DNA of 8,283 bases from Desulfobulbaceae bacterium (GTDB lineage Bacteria > Desulfobacterota > Desulfobulbia > Desulfobulbales > SURF-16), in contig JANTGB010000085.1 of assembly GCA_024763115.1 (NCBI GenBank), positions 1 to 8,283 on the forward strand. The letters are read 5' to 3'. Made by a program: the position numbers and the translations under genes. Below the pieces are notes generated by a model. That model made no database searches. It worked only from the letters and a program-made list of their open reading frames with translations, and was not told the origin of the DNA. Of the stretch, positions 5,951 through 8,283 are shown piece by piece. Every line of letters starts with the position of its first letter. Position 1 is the stretch's first letter.

Positions 5951-8155
5951 TTAACGACGTCCAGCCGCCAATTTAACAATAATATCATTAGCCTGACTCA
6001 GGCGTCCGGCAAGAGTTCTGAAAAGATATTTAGCAACATCAGGATGTTTTTCTATCAGCTCATAAATTTTGTCGCCGGGAAAACGTTTTACCTTGCTTCT
6101 TCCCTTGGAAACAATAGAGGCGGAACGTTCTTCACCAGTGATAGACGACATTTCTCCAAAATACTCTTCTGGCTGGGAAATTTCAGCTATCTTCTTGCCA
6201 TCCTTTATAACCATGAGAGCACCTTGGATAAGCTGAAAAAAATCAATATCACTATTTCCCTGACGAATAATATAATCGCCATCTTCGTAATTTTCCACAT
6301 CCGGATTAACCAGATAGGCAGGCAGACTTTCCTTGGTGATAACGGTTTTTTTCAATACCTCCTCAATGCTTAATATTCCCTGCCTGGCCTTTTCAACGGC
6401 GGCATCGCGCAGAGGGGTCATCCCTTCCTGGATTGCCACCTTACGTAGTTGATCTTCCGGCACTTCAGCGCTTATAGCTTTGGCGACTTCCTCGGTCACT
6501 TCCATTAATTCAAAAATACCCACCCGCCCCTTATGGCCATTACCCCGGCAGACAGGACAGCCCTTGGGACCGTAAAGTTTCAAACCGGAGATTTCATCTT
6601 CGTTAAATCCCATGGAAATCAGTTCTTCCGGCTGAGGTAAAGTTATTGGAATTTTACATTCCGTGCAGAGGCGGCGTCCAAGACGCTGGGATTGAACCAT
6701 AGTTATTGAGGAGGCCAGCATAAATGGCGGAATACCAATATCAACCAGACGGCCGATAGTTGCAGGGCAGTCGTTGGTATGCAGGGTAGAAAGCACAAGG
6801 TGACCTGTCATTGCCGCCTTAATGGCAATTTCCGCAGTCTCAATATCCCGAATTTCGCCGACCATGATAATATCCGGATCCTGCCGGAGAAAAGCCTTTA
6901 GAGCTGCGGCAAAGGTCATGCCCACCTCTTGGTGCACATTAACCTGATTAATCCCCTTGAAATTAAACTCAACAGGATCTTCAGCCGTCAATATTTTTAT
7001 CGCATCATTGTTAAGTGAGTTGAGAACGGAATAAAGAGTAACGGTTTTACCGCTGCCGGTAGGGCCGGTAACCAGCAGAAGCCCCTGTGGTTTAGCCACG
7101 CAACGCTTAAGCATCTCAAAGGTTTTCCGCTCAAACCCAAGCTTGGTCAAATCAACGTTTAGGGAGCTTTTATCAAGGATACGAAGAACAATACTTTCAC
7201 CGAACAGGGTCGGCAAGGAAGAAACCCGAAAATCGACCACCCTGTTGCGTCCCACCCTCATCTTGATCCTGCCGTCCTGAGGTACCCGACGTTCAGTTAT
7301 GTCCAAACTGGCTAAAATTTTAAGGCGTGAATTAAGAGCATTTTTAATCGAGAGAGGCAGGTTCATGGACTTATAGAGAGAACCGTCCATCCGGTAGCGA
7401 ACCTGGAGGCTTTTCTCGTAAGGTTCAATGTGAATATCACTGACTCCGTCCTTAACCGCTTTAATTAGAATACCATTAACCAACTTGATAATCGGCGCAT
7501 CGGAAGCGGAATATTGATCTCCTTCCTCTTCATCCTCTAGACTTTCAATGGCCATATCATCAGCGGCCTCGGCAGCCAGGGACCCGAAATCATCAATGTT
7601 GGTTACTTCCTCCTCCTCCGCCTCTTCATCATTTTCATCAACCCCCAGTAATTTTTTATATTCTTCATCACTTATCCGGTAGTATTTTTTATAGGCGTCA
7701 ACAATATCTTTTTCCGTTGAAACACAAACCGACAGCGCTTTTTTAACCTCGGCCTGCAAACTTTCCACCATAGCCGTATCAGTTGGCTCAGCCATGGTAA
7801 CCTGCAAAGTCTTACCAGTCATCCGCAGGGGCAGGGCCATATATTTTTTGACGATTTCAAAGGGAATTACCTTGAACACTTCAGGGCTGGGGGGCTCACT
7901 CGTCAATTTTACAGCCGGAAAATTATATGAACGACTGAGAACATTTAAAACCGTATCTTCATCAATATACTCAAGTTTAAGTAAAATACTGCTTAAACGG
8001 CCATTGGTTTTTTTTTGAATGGCCTGGGCCTGTTCCAGATGGTTGCTGGTGATCTGGCCTTCCTTGCGAAGAATTTCACCAATTTTCAGTTTACCGGCTC
8101 CGGACTGATCCTTTACCGATGCCTTGAGACTTGACTTTTTATTAGATGGCGCCAT
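5951..8155 (-). CDS. GspE/PilB-family secretion or pilus ATPase with C-terminal cNMP-binding domain
   Basis: Hexameric ATPase that would power type IV pilus extension or type II secretion at the inner membrane. From the ATG at 8155-8153 it is 734 residues; an in-frame GTG at 8218 adds 21. Neither has a clear Shine-Dalgarno. In order: an MshEN-like N-terminal domain (~20-160), an acidic linker (162-215), the N2 region with SDIHIEPYE, Walker A GPTGSGKT (364-371), Asp box TAEDPVEF (390-397), Walker B DPDIIMVGEIRD (426-437), His box TGHLVLSTLHTND (450-462), and a tetracysteine zinc site (Cys497, 500, 533, 536). The ATPase looks intact. PilB is normally ~560-570 residues; the extra length is mainly a C-terminal cyclic-nucleotide-binding fold (~620-734) with DGDYIIRQG, FGE (666-668) and RSAS (Arg677), the core of a phosphate-binding cassette. 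No other pilus or secretion gene is present; the gene is convergent with its neighbour, so nothing follows it in the transcript within the window. PilB and GspE cannot be told apart from this sequence alone. Confidence 0.93.
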   Translation of the reverse strand: MAPSNKKSSLKASVKDQSGAGKLKIGEILRKEGQITSNHLEQAQAIQKKTNGRLSSILLKLEYIDEDTVLNVLSRSYNFPAVKLTSEPPSPEVFKVIPFEIVKKYMALPLRMTGKTLQVTMAEPTDTAMVESLQAEVKKALSVCVSTEKDIVDAYKKYYRISDEEYKKLLGVDENDEEAEEEEVTNIDDFGSLAAEAADDMAIESLEDEEEGDQYSASDAPIIKLVNGILIKAVKDGVSDIHIEPYEKSLQVRYRMDGSLYKSMNLPLSIKNALNSRLKILASLDITERRVPQDGRIKMRVGRNRVVDFRVSSLPTLFGESIVLRILDKSSLNVDLTKLGFERKTFEMLKRCVAKPQGLLLVTGPTGSGKTVTLYSVLNSLNNDAIKILTAEDPVEFNFKGINQVNVHQEVGMTFAAALKAFLRQDPDIIMVGEIRDIETAEIAIKAAMTGHLVLSTLHTNDCPATIGRLVDIGIPPFMLASSITMVQSQRLGRRLCTECKIPITLPQPEELISMGFNEDEISGLKLYGPKGCPVCRGNGHKGRVGIFELMEVTEEVAKAISAEVPEDQLRKVAIQEGMTPLRDAAVEKARQGILSIEEVLKKTVITKESLPAYLVNPDVENYEDGDYIIRQGNSDIDFFQLIQGALMVIKDGKKIAEISQPEEYFGEMSSITGEERSASIVSKGRSKVKRFPGDKIYELIEKHPDVAKYLFRTLAGRLSQANDIIVKLAAGRR

Positions 8156-8224
8156 TTTATTGGTTTTGCTGATTTTTGTGGTTGTATTATTTTGCCGGCT
8201 GAAAAGGCGCCGACACACTTTTAT

Positions 8225-8253
8225 ATTTTAGTGATAACTGTACAGAAAAACAA
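8225..8253 (-). promoter_or_regulatory. Candidate promoter of the GspE/PilB-like gene
   Basis: On the minus strand TTGTTT (8253-8248, 3 of 6 to TTGACA) is followed after 17 nt by TAAAAT (8230-8225, 5 of 6 to TATAAT). The spacer contains the palindrome CTGTACAG. Transcription would begin near 8218, which would leave the GTG there almost leaderless and so favours the ATG at 8155. The -35 match is poor. Confidence 0.28.
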
Positions 8254-8273
8254 ATAGTTTTATTGTAACTATT
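8253..8273 (-). promoter_or_regulatory. Inverted repeat at the promoter, possible operator
   Basis: AATAGTT (8273-8267) and AACTATT (8259-8253) form a perfect 7-bp inverted repeat with a 7-nt spacer on the minus strand. It touches the candidate -35 hexamer, so a dimeric regulator could bind here. Its left arm overlaps TGAATAGTTAC (8275-8265), which resembles the end of the dispersed repeats, so it may instead be repeat-derived. The AT-rich setting keeps confidence low. Confidence 0.25.
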
Positions 8274-8283
8274 CACCGAGCAA

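Noticed and set aside
5834..6373. 179-codon open frame on the plus strand
   Set aside because: Most of it is antisense to the cyclic-nucleotide-binding domain of the GspE/PilB gene. Its peptide is low in recognisable features and its start has no ribosome binding site.

Overview
The window looks like chromosomal DNA of an anaerobic, selenoprotein-using Gram-negative bacterium. The most likely source is the Desulfobacterota (former Deltaproteobacteria). This is an inference from three things: an in-frame UGA at the catalytic position of a peroxiredoxin, a large dikinase-like fusion protein, and a GspE/PilB ATPase carrying a cyclic-nucleotide-binding tail. No rRNA, tRNA, transposase, phage gene or CRISPR array was seen.

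Layout. Positions 1-469 hold no gene I can support. They contain one copy of a ~111-bp dispersed repeat with a long hairpin (186-296), two small adjacent hairpins (330-366) and a strong leftward rho-independent terminator (408-435). Positions 470-1090 (minus) encode an AhpC/2-Cys peroxiredoxin that reads as one 206-residue protein only if the TGA at 908-910 is decoded as selenocysteine. A perfect stem-loop right behind that codon fits a bacterial SECIS element. Upstream lie a strong ribosome binding site, a Fur/PerR-type 7-1-7 operator (1119-1133) and a possible overlapping promoter. A second, diverged repeat copy (1384-1495, with an extra inverted-repeat arm from 1343) fills the gap up to the next gene.

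From 1519 (or TTG at 1510) to 5787 (plus) runs a ~1422-residue protein. It has ~900 residues of unrecognised, apparently helical sequence, then a pyruvate-phosphate-dikinase-type ATP-grasp domain and a phosphohistidine swivel domain. It stops before the PEP/pyruvate TIM barrel of true PPDK. Convergent with it, after a 163-bp gap (5788-5950) without a clear terminator, is a GspE/PilB secretion ATPase on the minus strand (5951 to 8155 or 8218). It has a degenerate MshEN-like N-terminus, an acidic linker, the full ATPase and zinc-motif core, and a C-terminal cyclic-nucleotide-binding domain.

The three genes do not form an operon: the first two are divergent and the last two convergent. They span oxidative-stress defence, a phosphotransfer enzyme of unknown acceptor, and surface-filament or secretion energetics. 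The points most worth following are the selenocysteine peroxiredoxin, the dispersed repeat family sharing an 11-bp TGA[AG]T[AG]GTTAC tail, the PEP-domain-less dikinase fusion, and the ATPase with a second-messenger domain.
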